A DNA stretch of 64,000 bases from Hsuehochloa calcarea. Its lineage: Eukaryota > Streptophyta > Magnoliopsida > Poales > Poaceae. Where the stretch lies: positions 26,422,473 through 26,486,472 of the forward strand of contig CM070611.1 of assembly GCA_036346395.1 (NCBI GenBank), written 5' to 3'. A program made the position numbers and the translations under genes. The notes below the pieces were generated by a model. That model was not told where the DNA came from and did not search any database. It saw nothing but the letters and a program-made list of their open reading frames with translations. This document shows positions 45,154-56,028 of this stretch, one piece after another (the stretch's first letter is position 1; every line of letters starts with the position of its first letter).

Positions 45154-46369
45154 CTGTGTGCACTAGCGTGATCCTGGACTAGTGCAGTATACACAGAGGG
45201 TCCAGATTTGCATATTTGGGTCCCGACACCTTTTGAGGGGTCCGTACTGGTGAAACAGAAACACCTTTCTTACAAGAAGGAGTTTGAGCAAAACCTGCAG
45301 CTTTGGATACAACCTTGAAAGTCTTAGAAGGTTCTTGCTCAACCAGACCACTTTTCACAATTTTAGCAACCTTAGGTGGGTGATTCTTGGAAAGCTCTAG
45401 GGACTTAAAACCTAGGCCACTGTTTTTCACAGTCACCTTGGATTGGTCTAGAATCAAGTTGAGTTTCTTTTTCCCACTAGAAAACTTCTCGAGAGTCATT
45501 TTGAGGTAATCATTCTCTTTTGCCAAAACTCCACAATTAGAGTACTTTTTAGAATTGATTGCCTCAACATGTTTGCTCTTAAGAAGATCCACTTTCACTT
45601 TTAGAGCCTCACAAGACACACAATAGGACTCTCCAATCCTATTCAACTGCTCCTTAAATTTGACTCTAAAAGCCTCTTGTATCTTACCAACAATAGTTTC
45701 AACTTCAGCATGCAACATACAAGAGGAAGAATCAATGACTTTCTTGGAAGCAGTAAGAGACATGGATTTTTCAATTTTAGCTTTCTCTTCAAGAGTCTTG
45801 TTTAAAGCTTCAATCTCAATTGTAAGCTTAGGACAATTTTCACAAGATGCAGCTCTAGAGTAAACGACCATTTCGGTCAACTCTTGTATTTTAATCCTAT
45901 TGTTCTTACAATGAGAGCAAGTGTGACTAGCATCAAATTTTTGCAATTCTTTTAAAGAGCTATCCAGTTTCAATTCTAGCAAGGCACAATTTGAGCAGAT
46001 TAAAGGCATAGCATCCAAGGTAGTCACACCATGCGGAATGGCATCCATGCAAACAGAACTAGACTTGAGAGATTCTAGTTCAGAAAGAGCATTTTTCAAT
46101 TGTTTTTCAACAGAGGAATGAGCATTATTTAAGCTTGACAATTCATTAAGCAAGCTAGAGCATGAATCACAGAAATCATCAGGATTAATGGATTTGAGCC
46201 TAACCACTTCTAGGTTCAAATTATCAATCATATTATCCTGTTTCTTAATCAATTTAGCTTGCTTATGCAGTTTTTGTTCAGCAAGCACTAAAGTCCTTCT
46301 CATGTCAGGAAGTGAAGGGCATACCTCATCGGGATCACTAAAAGGATCCTCATTTGTTGGAGGAGTCAT
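45154..46369 (-). pseudogene. Copia gag middle part (Cys-rich, coiled coil)
   Basis: Minus frame of about 396 codons from 46369. It begins MTPPTNEDPF, followed by a long Leu/Lys/Glu-rich coiled coil with recurring CxxC pairs (CDSC, CENC, CSHC) and a DPLCILH end where the LTR is inserted. It overlaps the preceding gag frame by ATGA (46366-46369). Related elements have one continuous gag, so this is probably a frameshift. Confidence 0.75.
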
Positions 46370-47459
46370 TTGTCGTGGTCGTTCTTAGCCATGAAGCACA
46401 TGCCTGTGAAATCACGTGCCTTCTTCTTGCCACGGGAGTCACTCTTGTCGTCCTCCGTCTCCGAGTCCACATCATCCATGCTCACATCCTCTAGAGCTTC
46501 AAGGACTCGGCTGACAAACTTGCGATAGTTTGTCTTCTTGTGCTTAGCATCTCTCGCTTGAGGATGCCTATGTGACTCCTTCTCCTCCTTGCCCTTTAGC
46601 TTGGGGCATCTAGAGGGAATGTGGTTCGGCTCACCACATTCAAAGCATGTGATAGGTCCACCTCTCCTCCTATTTCTCACATTGTTGTACGCTCTCGTGA
46701 ATTTGGTGGATATGAGGGCTAAATCATCTTCAGGTCGTCTCTCAAGTTGCTCATCGCTCAAAGAATGCAAAGCAGACAAAGAAAAGCCAGATGAGCTAAC
46801 ATCAAAAGAATCAGAATATCTACCCTTAGATTGGTCGACCACTAAAGCCATCGAATCTGTCATGGGGAGATGCGAGATAAAATCAATCTCATGCGTCTTC
46901 AACCTAGAGTAAAGCTTATCCATGGTAAGCTCACTCATGACAGTGTTGTCATTTATGGCAGTGATCTTCATCCCCCAGACCTTCACATCCAAAGCACCCA
47001 AAAGCTGGCGTGCATTTTCAGACTCAGAAAAAATAAGATCAACAGCGCGGAGATCATGAAGAATTTTAGAAAATCTCCCCCACAGCTCATCTAAAGATTC
47101 ACGTGCCTCGCCGATCTTAGAGTATGCTTTCTTGGTGGTTCTGTCTCACTTCCTTGATCGCAGATGGACCCTTCGTGATAATCACAAAGAGTCCGCCAGA
47201 TCTCATGAGCAGACAGCAAATGAGCAACACGCTCAAACTCAGATCGACTAAGACCTTGAATCAAGAAATTTCGAGCCCTACTGTTGTTCTCCACATCTGG
47301 AGTGATCAAATTGTCATTGGCTGGCACGACATAAGGGTGTTTCACCTTAAGCCAAATTGCGTGCCCTTGAGCCTCGATGTAGGCCGCATTCGGCCTTCCA
47401 ATAAGCAAAATCAACTCCATCAAAAACATGTGGCACGATTGAATATCATCGATCGCCAT
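46366..47459 (-). pseudogene. Copia gag N-terminal part (first zinc knuckle)
   Basis: From 47459 the frame reads MAIDDIQSCHMFLMELILL and ARNFLIQGLSRSEFERVAHL, the conserved copia gag N-terminus. A frameshift at about 47110-47150 moves it to the frame ESLDELWGRFSKILHDL, which continues to a zinc knuckle CFECGEPNHIPSRC and an acidic, Lys-rich tail ending at 46366. No other defect is obvious, so it is fairly well preserved. Confidence 0.8.
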
Positions 47460-47497
47460 GGCTCCAAAGACCGGTTAAGATCTATGAGAAGAGCTAA

Positions 47498-47512
47498 CCG
47501 GCTCTGATACCA
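47498..47512 (-). other. Primer-binding site (tRNA-iMet type)
   Basis: Minus strand TGGTATCAGAGCC, two or three bases from the LTR edge, complementary to the 3' end of plant initiator tRNA-Met. This identifies the right-hand LTR (47515-49416) as the 5' LTR. Confidence 0.85.
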
Positions 47513-47514
47513 CT

Positions 47515-49416
47515 TGTAGGACCGTAAAGGCGACAAGGGGGGTGAATAGGCGCTTTCTCAACTTTCTCGCCTTAATCAAATTCAACACGAACTTTACTCC
47601 TTTAGCTATGAAAGCTAAGAAGATCGAAGAAGCGCACGATGGAAGCCTTGTGTCAATTCGATAACCCTTCAACCACACGACACAAATGTGGAGAATTGAA
47701 CTCACTTGCTCGGATCGGGCACAGCGGTCGGGCCATTTGGATATCAAGCGGTCGGACCGACGGTCAACGAGCTGGTCGGACCGGCTACTAATGGCGGTCG
47801 GACCGTTGGATATCGGTTCGACCCTTAAGATCGAAGCGATCGAAAAGCGGCGGTCGGACCGCCGTTATAAACCGGTCGACCGGTTCGACCCAAGATTGAA
47901 AAATCAAGCCCAAATCCAAAACGAAATTTGATCCAACTTTTGATTCAACCAATGAAACTTGACCAAATTTCGAGCACACCTCCTAATGATATTAGAGACC
48001 TATTTCTAGCGATGATCCTTGGATCCACTTTGCGAATCGATCTCTCAAGGTTTTACCAAAGAAGTGCACAAACCCTAGAAATATGAAAATCTTTGATTCA
48101 AGACTTGCTTGTGGGGGTTGATGATCTAGATGATTCTAGGAGTATTCCCACACATCAAAGCAAGACAAAATGGGTCAAGAGACCAAGCTTAAACACTTGA
48201 ATCAAGGAAGCACCAAATTCATCCAAAAGAGAGAAGAACACAAAGGAGACAAATGATCTCTCAAGCAAGCATCACAAGATTGATTGATCTCACAAGATGC
48301 TTACAAAGCCACTCCAACAAGGAGGACAAGAGCTCACACAAGGAGCACACAATTTCTCCAAACCCTAACCTCTCCTCTCCTCTCCTCTCCAAACCCTAGA
48401 AAAAGCAAGAGGGGCTCAAATGAATGCTTTTTTTAAGGGGTTTTACATCCCCCCCTTCTCTATTTATAGTAGAGGCCTAGGGTTTATCTTTTGGGACCCA
48501 CTCACACATGGGACCCACACACACATAACTATTGAAGCAATCGCCTGCTTCACCACGTGTAGGTTGATCAGCGGTTCTCATCACGTCGCCAAGCCTCTCT
48601 TGTCCGAATCCCATCGGAACCTCCCAGAGACTCGCACCGACTTCCGCACCGCCTGATCCAACCAGCTGTACCGAACTACCCGTTCGATCCATCTTGCCCA
48701 TTCTGCACCATGCTTGAGTCACACGACCTCACCCGGCATCCATGATCGTTCTGGACCTCAGCTCTCCTAGCGTAGTCCCGATCCACCTCACCGTTGACGT
48801 CGCAGACCTGCAAGCCACCTGCACAGCAATAGACAACCAAATCATTTCCGGGAACAAGTTCTTCACAACTTGACTCACGTTAGTTCCGCAATGCAATATG
48901 CAACAATAAAGCATTGAACTCCATACATAATACCCATTCAAATCAACTCAATGCCAACTTGGCTAACCTCCAAGTCATCGGCGGTCTGACCGCCCTACAA
49001 GGCCGGTCCGACCGATTCCAAGCCGATCGGACCGATCCCACAACGGCGGTCGGACCGCCCGAAAAGACAGCCAAAATTCCAGCTTGAAAATCCGAAACCT
49101 TCTGGAATTTTTAACTCGATAGAACTTTTGACTGGGAGCTCCAAAAATGATGTGACCACATCCAGGAGACTCCTCACTTGCCTACACAACCTATTTTGGC
49201 TCGGCTCCAAAACCACTTTTCAAAATATCGGTCGGACCGCCACCACAAATGGTCGGACCTCTCCACGCGATCGACCGCCCGACACAACCGGTCAGACCGC
49301 CTGTGGTCTGACAGCCTTGGAGCAAACCCGAAAACGCGAGATTTTACAAACCAACAACGCCATTGCCAATTGAATCATCATCCTGAGATCGTGCACATAT
49401 CCTCACGATATCCACA
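47515..49416 (-). repeat. 5' LTR of the gag-only element (family B, 1902 bp)
   Basis: Partner of 38041-39945. Long identical stretches alternate with strong divergence at the CGGTC-N-GACCG clusters (about 47720-47895 and 48978-49310). Confidence 0.9.
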
Positions 49417-49421
49417 GAAAC

Positions 49422-50008
49422 AAGGTCTGGACGCTTGTTGAGCCCCTCGAAGTCACAATATTATTGGGACCAAGTGGGTATTCAAGAACAAGCAAAGCGA
49501 AGATGGGGTAGTCATTCGAAACAAGGCTAGACGGTAGCTCGTGGTTACTCCTGTGTCGAGGGTCTCGATTTTGAGGAGACTTTTGCCCTGTAGCCAGACT
49601 TGAAGCTATTAGAATCTTGCTTGCCTTTGCAGCTTCTAAGGGCTTCAAACTTTACCAGATGGACGTCAAGAGTGTCTGTCTCAATGGACTTATTGAGGAA
49701 GAAGTCTATGTCAGACAGCCCCCAGGTTTCAAAGACTCCAAGTACCCTAATAATGTCTTCAAGCTTTCAAAAGCTTTGTATGGACTTAAGCAAGCTCCTA
49801 GAGCCTGGTATGAAAGGCTTAAGTCCTACCTATTGAGTCATGATTTTGAGATGGGAAAAATTGACAAGACCTTGTTCATCCACCGTCTTGGCACTGATCT
49901 TCTGCTCGTCCAGATTTATGTGGATGACATTATCTTTGGCGGCTCCTCACATACTCTTGTTTCTCAGTTTTCAGATGTCATGAGCTCAGAGTTTGAGATG
50001 AGCATGAT
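49422..50008 (+). mobile_element. Copia host element, part 2: reverse transcriptase
   Basis: The RT resumes directly after the TSD: VWTLVEPP-like start, GTKWVFKNK, a region with a stop, LYQMDVKS, QPPGFKDS, KALYGLKQAPRAWYERL and the active site IYVDDIIFG (about 49915-49940). It is interrupted at 50008 inside FEMSM by the solo LTR. Confidence 0.9.
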
Positions 50009-50981
50009 TGATGAGGGCATCCCCACAACACCTTCTCCTCCACCTAATGCTCATGATATACGCCTCGAGTTGCCGACAGGACCAATAACAAGAGCACGTG
50101 CCAAGAAACTACAATCTCAGGTGAACTTGTTCCTTAATGAATATGTCACTGATTTTAATGAGAATTTTATACTACCTAAAAACAATGTTTTGCTTGTGCT
50201 CGAGTTTGAAGATTCAAATGATGGACGAAAATCAAGGATATGCGGCCGTCATCCAAGGAAGACTATCAATTGAGGAGGTCAAGGTGCGGCCCTATGTCCC
50301 ATTCGGCCAAAGAGGAGAAGGCCAATGTCCATACGGCCAAGCGAGGGATCAAAACCAAACCGGTCAAACACAAAAGCCCACGTGGAGGAACCAGGAAGGA
50401 AGCGCAAATCTCTGGGTCGTGATAAAGAATTTGTCGCGAATCGCGTGAATAAAGAATCGCTACAAAGATGTCGCATGAACAAGAATCGCTACATCGTCAT
50501 GTGAATAGTGTCACGCGAATGCTGCTGTGCGATAGAATCGGTCCATGAATGCACTCGCCCATGAACCGTGCGCGCGTATGAATAGTGCCATATGAAAAAT
50601 TTAGTGTTGAATAGTCTTGGGGCGAGACTATATATTGAGGGGTAGACCCCCATTGTAAACGAGACCATGTTTATGCATAAGAATAGAACACAAGTTATTG
50701 CTTGTTCTTTCAAAACGGAGTTCATGCGAGGACTTCTGAGAGAGAATTAGGCGATCAATTGTTCGTTCTGCTTTTTAAGATCAAGTTTGCTTTTCCGCTG
50801 AGAATTGAGGGCTTGACGATCTCCGCTCGTGGTCTAGCGGCGATCAACCAGGTGCGTGTTGGCGAATATCCATAGAGCTGCAAGTCCGTGCACTGGCACG
50901 TGGTGTACAGCTGAGCGTTATTCGTCATCAAGCGCTATTTATCAACGATTCTACTCGAGAAGATCGGGCCACCCCGTATCA
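50009..50981 (+). mobile_element. Solo LTR with coding sequence at its 5' end, CRM-like
   Basis: 973 bp, TGATGAGGGC...GTATCA, flanked by the 5-bp TSD ATGAT (50004-50008 and 50982-50986). Removing it restores the copia RT frame. The first 240 bp keep an open frame (RLELPTGPITRARAKK, then a Leu/Asn-rich tail) resembling a gypsy pol C-terminus. A pol frame that runs into the LTR, together with a TGATGA start, is a trait I associate with centromeric (CRM) gypsy elements. A TATA-like TATATATT lies near 50630. Confidence 0.7.
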
Positions 50982-51404
50982 ATGATGGGCGAGTTGAGTT
51001 TCTTCCTTGGCTTCCAAATCAAACAGACTCGGGATGGTACTTTTCTGCACCAAGGCAAGTACACTCGTGATCTCCTGAGACGCTTTGACATGAGTGATGG
51101 CAAGCCAGTGTCAACTCCAATGGCTTTCTGACCTCTCTTGACCTGTGATGAAGACGGCGAGCCGCTTGATCAAAAGGAGTTGAAGCATGATAGGCTCTCT
51201 CTTGTACCTCATGCCTCGAGACCGGACATACATTTCTCCGTGTGTCTTTGTGCTCGATTTGAGTTTCTCCTCACAGATCTCACCGCCAGGCGGTGAAGCG
51301 CATCTTTCGGTACCTTCGAGCTACCATTGACTATGGTATCTGGTACTCTTCCTCTTCTTGTCTATCTCTTAGAGCCTTCTCCGATGCAGAATTTTCAGAA
51401 GAAA
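50982..51404 (+). mobile_element. Copia host element, part 3: RT end and truncated RNase H
   Basis: Continues GELSFFLGFQIKQ, GKYTRDLLRRFDM, then RPDIHFSVC and, in a shifted frame, AVKRIFRYLRATIDYG. It reaches SDAEF, where RNase H should continue but the sequence changes to non-coding. Most of RNase H has been deleted. Confidence 0.8.
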
Positions 51405-52004
51405 AAAATGTGCTAAATTTGCTTATCTTCGAACTGACCAAGTACTTGTTCAATAGAGTCGTTCTTAAAACTGGTAGCACTCTGAACTGTTCAATATTAT
51501 GCTTCTTTGTTCCTCTTAGAGTATTTGACATGGCTTGTATCATCCTTGGATACCTTTAGCTAGACTATAATCTTGGTTTATTTGACATGCTAAGAAATTG
51601 AACCTTTTCTCAGATTATTACTTTCTTGTTTTAGCTATTCTATACATCAATTGTCATGATCTTGATAGCATTCTTATGTGTTATGGCTTGGTGTAATACT
51701 CTAATAGTCATTTTGGATAATCTCCATGGCTCCTAATGCTTAAAATGAATATCATATAGTCATTTCCTCTCTTTAATACTTCTTGATGTGTTTATTGCCA
51801 AAAGGGGGAGAAGTTAGTTTGAAAAAAAAGCCTTCTGGAGCTTTGCAGAAAAATTTGCTCTTTCATTTCAAGCTTCAATCGTTCTTCTTTGACAATCATG
51901 GTCTTGAGCTTTCTTGATCTCTAGATTAGACCGTGTTTGTTCATCATCACAAACTCCTTTTTATGCTTTTTCGTGTTTGTCAATATACTCATCAAGGGGG
52001 AGAT
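51405..52004 (+). mobile_element. Copia host element: 3' non-coding region and polypurine tract
   Basis: AT-rich, no frame. It contains AAAAGGGGGAGAAG at about 51800, a motif common downstream of pol in SIRE-like copia elements. It ends with the PPT ATCAAGGGGGAGAT (51991-52004), directly against the LTR start TGAGAGACC. Confidence 0.75.
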
Positions 52005-52655
52005 TGAGAGACCATGTGAGTAGTGTCCCCATGCGAGTGATGAGTATTTGACGCTGTTGTCGAAAAGTTTGTGATTGGATTCATTGTCGCTATGGCTCAC
52101 GACGGTGTATTTTCAGATCTCGTATGGAACTTCCGCTTACGAATGCCACGACTCCACCTCGATGCCCTGCAATCAGCACAGACAAGAAACATATCACATA
52201 GCATTGCTCAAGATAATAGAATCATCATTTGCATTTAACTCCAATCCATTCTCAACACAAAATCAAAACTATGCCCTCTCTGCACAGTTCTGAGCACAAT
52301 CGGAAGTTCCGCATTTACCATGGCGGAAGTTCGATTATCTAACTTCCGCACTCCGTGGTGGAAGTTCCGCACACCATCAAAACAGAGCACAAATGTCGAT
52401 AATCGGAAGTTCCACGTTCCCGGGCGGAAGTTCCGCATATTACCACAATGAACACAATCGTCGGGATAATCGGAAGTTCGCGCTCCCGGTGCGGAAGTTC
52501 GATTATCTAACTTCCGTATTCGTAAACGGAAGTTCCGCATAAAGATGTAAATACACCGGCGAGAGCGCAACGGCAATGAATCCAATCACAAACTTTTCGA
52601 CAACAGCGTCAAATACTCATCACTCGCATGGGGACACTACTCACATGGTCTCTCA
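52005..52655 (+). mobile_element. Copia host element: 3' LTR with 82-bp terminal inverted repeats
   Basis: 651 bp, TGAGAGACC...GGTCTCTCA. Bases 52005-52086 and 52574-52655 are perfect reverse complements over 82 bp, whereas LTR ends normally share only a few inverted bases. Between them, 52290-52545 holds about ten copies of a GCGGAAGTTCCGC-type odd palindrome, and GCGGAAGTTCGATTATCTAA occurs twice as a direct repeat. Adjacency to a perfect PPT supports an LTR. An independent foldback insertion is the alternative. Confidence 0.65.
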
Positions 52656-53197
52656 TTTACCTTCTTGCCCTCACGATAGAGAGAGAGGGAGGGTATTTAG
52701 ATACATTTGTCCATACTAAACCGTATTGGCTTGTTTTACACGGGTGTGGTATCCCTTACGGTACAAGGGTATTCCTGACGACCCGAGGGTGCGGGGCGCC
52801 CACTGGTGCCCAGCTATGATAATACATTTACTATATCGGAAGGTGCAGCCAGCATACCTAAAAGACAAAGAGCCAAACACCAAACCAGAAAATCACAGCC
52901 ATTCAGCCCGCGGTTGTTCAGCCCTGCATCACAGCCGAAAGCCACTTTTCATAAAAGCACAACCGTTCCAAACACCCCCTCGTTTCAATCTCAACACATC
53001 TCCAGTCTCAGCTTATAGCCAAGTCCCGGATAACACACGCAACACGCCACCTCCGGTCCAAACTTTTGGGGCTAAATATTATACAATAAGGGATGATCAA
53101 TGTGAAAGTTGCCTAATTTTTGTTTATTTTTCGGTCACTTGTTTCTCACCTTCACGAAAAAATGTTACAAAAATACCAAAAAAAAAACTAAACTAGA
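52656..53197. other. No gene seen
   Basis: Unassigned sequence: a GAGA tract at about 52677-52692, some GC-rich text, then AT-rich sequence. ORFs here lack any recognisable feature. Confidence 0.4.
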
Positions 53198-53600
53198 GAA
53201 GTAAATCTAGGTGAACCCTACAAATACAAAATAAATAGAAAAAATACAAAAACAAATAGAACTAAAAGTTACAGTAAAGCTGTGCTAAAATTGCACATCA
53301 CTTTATACTACAATTTTAGGCTTAGTAATATGCAACTGTAGGTGACTGATGGATTAAAAAAATTCAGGCAACTCAAAATTAGCAAATCCGATACAATAAC
53401 CGATTTGCTAATTTTTCAGTTGCTTGGAATTTTTTTATCCGTCAGTCACCTACAATTGCACAGTACTAAGCATAAAATTATTGTACTAAGTGATGTGCAA
53501 TTTTAGCACAACTTTACTGTAACTTTTAATTCTATTTGTTTTTGTGTTTTGTTTCGCTTTGTTTTGAATTTGTATGATTCACCTACATTTACTTTTGTCT
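53198..53600. mobile_element. Foldback (hairpin) MITE
   Basis: Two arms of about 190 bp (53198-53387 and 53402-53600) are imperfect reverse complements around a loop of about 14 bases (AATCCGATACAATAACCGATT region). Shared arm phrases include AAAAGTTACAGTAAAG, TGCTAAAATTGCACATCACTT and GTAGGTGACTGA. A further short GTGACTGATGGAT/CAGTCACC hairpin lies at about 53656-53690. No TSD could be fixed. Confidence 0.7.
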
Positions 53601-53759
53601 ATTTTGGAAAGAGACAATCTTACCCATAGAATGTTGATTGAACGGTTAGAAAAGGTGACTGATGGATAAAGAAATTTCAGTCACCTGAAGCATAGACACT
53701 TCCATACAATAATTGTTTAATTCAAATTACATTGGCTAAGCCCAACTTATGGCCCGCAC

Positions 53760-54036
53760 GACCTGTTCGTCATATCAAGTGAACTTGTTGCCACCTTATC
53801 CTGCTTCCGCGCTGGATCACCTGCTTTAGCCATGGCAACCCTCTTCCCTTGAGTTTCAGCTTAACCCCAAGCCGGAGAGTTCGGAAAGCGTCAACGTACC
53901 TCATGTGGTGACTCCCATGTGGCCATCGTAACTGGAAGGCCCTTCCACTGCATCAGTTCACATGTTGTCGAAGCTCCTCCTTTCCAGAGCATTCCGCGAC
54001 CTAGTATAGCTTCCGTCTCCAGGAAACCTGTGAATC
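53760..54036 (-). pseudogene. Gypsy integrase chromodomain relic, distal part
   Basis: On the minus strand, going down from 54036, a chromodomain-like reading is visible (EAILGRGML; LMQWKGLPV; ATWES), followed by a worn C-terminal tail. It is the continuation of the coding sequence at 58617-58760, separated by the Harbinger element. The frame joins exactly when the element and one TAA copy are ignored. Confidence 0.7.
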
Positions 54037-54540
54037 TAAGGCACTGTTTGTTTAGGCTTAGGCTTTTTGGCTTATATCCTAAAGCCAGCTTTTTGGCTTA
54101 ATCAGCTTATAAGCCCCTAAGCTTTTAAGCCAAGCTTTAGTGTCTGGTAATCTGGTTTTTTATAGGATGTTGGCTTATTGAGTTGTGTGTGAAGGATAAA
54201 GAGTCTGAATTGCCCTTGAGGGTTCGAATGATCTTTTTAAGCATGTATTTAAACTTATTTTTGCATGGGATTTGTAAATATGACGATTCGTGCAAGTGTA
54301 CATATGAAACAAAAAAGATTTTGCTCGTTCGTGCATGTATTAATTTTGAACATTGTGTAATGAAAGAAATTAATATAGAAAGACATATATTAGCCAACCA
54401 AACAAAATAATATTCGATCATATCATATTAATGTATTCTTTTTATTCTCTTGCAGCCATTAAAGAAGTAATGCTATCACGAAAGACACTCATATCTCCAT
54501 CATCGATTGCTGATCCATTGACACCGTGCCCTCCAAATGA

Positions 54541-55616
54541 TCATGTTTGTGTATCATTTGGATCATAATCTTCGTCAAGATCACATCTCTCAAAAATTTC
54601 ATCACGTAAAGCACTATCTTGGATGAAAATGTGTAGTGCCATACATGCAATTATCATTTTCATTTGAATCTTCATTTTGTAACTTGGCAAAGCCAACAAG
54701 ATTCTCCATTTCATCTTCAATATGTTAATGGAACGCTCAATCATATTGCAAAGGGACGAGTGAGCGTGATTAAACACCTCATATTTCCCACTTGGTTGTC
54801 GACCATGGCGAAATTCTGGTAGATGATACTTTTATCCTTTGTAAGGAGCTAGATAGCTTTTTCGATTGGAATAACCTGCATCAATAAGGTAATATTTCTC
54901 TACATACATGAAACATATAAATATTGATAATAAAAATTAGAAGTCTATCATAATAATTAATTATATGATTAAATAAGCATAGTACCTTCTGGAGGATGTG
55001 GAAACCGGTTTGAATACTTGTCCAAAGTGTTATTGAAAATCCTTGTGTTATACGCTGAACCCAGCCATCCGGTGACAACAAAGGTAAACCTCATGTCGAA
55101 GTCACACACTGTTATCACATTTTGAGACGTATATCCATGGCGACCAGTGTGAGCAACCTGCTCATCCGCTGGAACAACAACAGGTACATGTGTGCCATCA
55201 ATTGCACCTATGCAATTGTTAAAATGAGGTCTGAAGTGGTTATCTTGAAGTCTTGGATGCACTGTTGTGAACTCCATATCCATTGGTCCAATATTATCTT
55301 TAGATAAAAGATAGACACGTTATAAGACTTCACCAAACTTTCTACTGATTGTTTCTGTAGAGCTTTTGAAACGGTTTTGAACTTGACTAACTGACTGAGG
55401 GCCACCAACTGTCCACAAAAATATAGCCAAAGATTCTACGGAGGTCATAGTCCTAGTTCATTTCAAGCCATAATTTGCAACCAAAGTTTCATGCAAACTA
55501 TCAAAAACAACCCTACTCATTCGGAACATCGAGTAATAATCTCTCTCATCGCCCAGTTGCTCAACAACCCATTCATAACCAGTCAGGAGTGGTTGTCTCC
55601 TCTCCTTTTTGTTTAG
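54541..55616 (-). pseudogene. PIF/Harbinger DDE transposase pseudogene
   Basis: Minus strand, two exons. N-terminal part (WVVEQLGDERDYYSMFRM), catalytic IGAIDGTHVPVVVPAD at about 55200, DMRFTFVVTGW, an intron at about 54905-54984 (GTACT...TGTAG), YYLIDAGY, and NHAHSSLCNMIERSI with the catalytic Glu about 48 residues after the DAGY Asp. Stops interrupt it at 55460, 55322 and 54834. The usual HD in the SVHD-type motif reads SAYN. About 330 codons in total, close to the family size. Confidence 0.88.
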
Positions 55617-56028
55617 GTAAGTGTCGTACTAGTGTATACCTACATAACCAGCTGTTGCAACAAAATCCTGAAATATTATCATCCTCTTTTTATTATTATT
55701 TTGACACCATCTTCGCCAAATCACTCGGTGGTCGAACAATCAATGTCACTCTCAGTGGTTGAACCATCAATATCACTTGATAAGCTCATCTACAAATAAT
55801 AACAATGATCAGTAACATAGAATATGACATAATCTAATTGAGAACACATTAGAAGGTAACAATAATACGAGTATGACATAATTGGATAGTTTCAACCCTA
55901 TTATGGTTTAATTGAGAACACATTAGAAAGTAATGATGAATTCGAGTATGACATAATATTAATAGTTTCAACCCTTACATAATCATCACCGAGTAGTTTT
56001 CAAAATAAAAAAGAACTACAAAAAAGAT

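Larger units (their letters stand above)
38041..49416 (-). mobile_element. 11.4-kb copia-type LTR element with gag but no pol, minus strand
   Basis: A complete insertion: LTRs 38041-39945 and 47515-49416, starting TGTAGGACC and ending TCCACA, with a 5-bp TSD GAAAC at 38036-38040 and 49417-49421. Orientation is minus: the primer-binding site (minus-strand TGGTATCAGAGCC) is beside the right LTR and the polypurine tract (minus-strand CATCAAGGGAGAT) beside the left one. The internal region encodes a long gag with two zinc knuckles and a coiled coil, then about 1.4 kb of 3' non-coding DNA. Protease, integrase, RT and RNase H are absent. The gag resembles SIRE/Maximus-type copia. A gypsy solo LTR (41785-45153) splits the gag. 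The element interrupts the RT of the copia host. Confidence 0.9.

Noticed and set aside
47498..47512. Possible tRNA gene piece
   Set aside because: It is the 13-base primer-binding site complementary to initiator tRNA-Met. No cloverleaf surrounds it.
16390..50981. Claim that the window is centromeric
   Set aside because: A 152-bp array and one CRM-like solo LTR are not enough. Two conserved genes flank the region and the array unit could not be matched to a known centromere satellite.
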